From Pocillopora verrucosa (lineage: Eukaryota > Cnidaria > Anthozoa > Scleractinia > Pocilloporidae): a DNA stretch of 64,000 nucleotides. Every line of letters starts with the position of its first letter. Position 1 is the first letter of the stretch. Location: contig NC_089325.1 in assembly GCF_036669915.1 (NCBI RefSeq), positions 20,190,331-20,254,330 of the forward strand, given 5' to 3'. This document shows positions 62,941-64,000 of the stretch, one piece after another. Both the position numbers and the translations under genes were made by a program. The notes beneath the pieces are model-generated. The model saw only the letters and a list, made by a program, of their open reading frames with translations. It did not search any database and had not been told where the DNA came from.

Positions 62941-64000
62941 CGTATATCTTTTACCTTTATGTACGATGTGGTCGCTGTAGTCATAGAAGTTGCGGTGTCG
63001 TTTGTTTAGGTAGTTGCAGTAGATCGGTGAGTGTTTCGTCGGATGGAGTCGTTGTTGCAGTTTTTTTGAAAAAACACGGTCAAGGTATTCGTTCTCGCCG
63101 GTCAGCTAAGCTGTCTGTCGTGTAGCATATTGGTCGCTCTTGTCGTGTTAGAGTCTTAATTTTCGTGGCTTTGTGTGATGTCGTGCTGTAGCCCGATCAA
63201 TCTTAGTAATCTGTCGGTATGTGTCGTTTCCTGTAGACTGTTTTCCGTAGTGAGATGTCGTCACGGCTTACCAGGTAGTCTATAAAAGGAAGTTTCTCAT
63301 TTTGAAAAGGAGCAAGACCTTTTCAATATGCAATTTTAAAATCTTTGTGTTTGACCCGCAAGATGTTTGCGACGAAGAAGAGACAAACCTTTTCACTTGT
63401 CTAGGCGGCCTCTTTTTCCCAACCAGTAGGTCCACTTGTCACGCTGAATATTTAAGAAGGCAGAAAGAAGGTTGCAAATGCAGGCTTTAATCCATTGGCT
63501 GAAGATAAGAGACATTTGGATTGGTTAAACGGGAGGTATATCCTTTTCATGTCAAAAACATATTCCAGTGGGTACGCTTCCTATGATAAAGTGGTTGCGC
63601 CGTCCCGCCACAACACGAAAACAATCGCTGTTGAAAAACACCTTTTACCACCCATTCAGGACCTTCAACTACACAAGCGACAGCGACCTACCAGAGGATA
63701 CACAGGAAGCATTACTGATAATACGGCCGTTCATTCTGATTGTCACAGCTTTCTGTCTGGATTGATGCTCATTCAGTGAAGGTTTGTTTTGCACCTCGAG
63801 TAGATCTCCAACAAATTTATTCGAAAAAAATACTAGTTTTATTTCCGTGTAGATAATCATATATTTTTCTATTTTTTTTGTTCTTGTTGTGTTTTGTATC
63901 TTTAACTTTATCTATTTACTTTAATTTGATAAGATAAATATCACTCGCCTGCCCAATAGTGGCTACATGGTTGAGGAAGATCTGAACAATCGAGTAACTT
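62941..64000 (+). other. G/T-rich region with TATA box, copy 2
   Basis: Equivalent to 16441-17520: GT-rich stretch, TATAAAAGG near 63281, and the same open frames (63302-63490, 63495-63779, 63568-63765) with a handful of residue changes. A short deletion near 63815 removes 30 or so bases present in copy 1. The next tRNA-Ala(TGC) would lie just past the window edge. Confidence 0.35.

Larger units (their letters stand above)
49095..64000 (+). repeat. Segmental duplication, copy 2
   Basis: Aligned with 763-17520. It keeps the fuller LINE tail, the Ala(TGC) and Pro(CGG) genes that copy 1 has lost, and the empty TTAA site of the transposon. It continues past the right edge of the window. Confidence 0.85.

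Overview
This is 64 kb of animal nuclear DNA, most likely from an anthozoan cnidarian such as a stony coral or its relatives. That placement is an inference from several signs: standard metazoan tRNA-Ala, -Val, -Asp, -Pro, -Asn and -Ile bodies, a short GT-AG intron, CR1/L2-type LINE tails, and a transposase family that I associate with cnidarians and other marine invertebrates. I see no recognisable host protein-coding gene. The window is a tRNA-gene island: about twenty whole or nearly whole tRNA genes and more than forty tRNA pseudogenes or fragments, about one every kilobase on both strands, set in AT-rich spacers that are themselves repeated. 

Layout. Positions 763-17520 and 49095-64000 are two copies of one segmental duplication in the same orientation. 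Between and within them, smaller modules recur. A Val/Pro/Asp/Ile-fragment/Ala module occurs four times (3097-6972, 19330-24960, 52090-57120, and inverted at 35330-41070). An Ala-Pro module occurs about six times, an Ile module four times, and a spacer module (R) about seven times. The tRNAs form isoacceptor families on shared backbones: Val with AAC, CAC and TAC; Ala with TGC, AGC and CGC; Pro with TGG and CGG; Ile with the uncommon GAT. Asp-GTC and a single Asn-GTT are also present. Many members are fossils that share the same lesion, so they were amplified after they broke. 

The exception is a 5,580-bp DNA transposon at 8382-13961. It lies between perfect TTAA target duplications and has terminal inverted repeats of close to 1 kb. 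It carries one minus-strand gene in two exons, predicted at 961 residues and without internal stops. The product joins a Mutator/Kolobok-type DDE transposase to a C-terminal DEDDh (DnaQ/TREX-like) exonuclease. The unoccupied target site survives in the other duplication copy (TTAA at 60277-60280), so the insertion came after the duplication. This is the best candidate here for an under-described system. 

Other insertions are two 5'-truncated LINE tails (26824-27250 and about 51570-51981), a 1.3-kb piece with a cysteine-rich reading frame (33012-34312), an unidentified 1.2-kb insertion (37207-38394) and an insertion ending in a 57-bp palindromic minisatellite (23080-23856). All alignments were made by eye; divergence was not computed.
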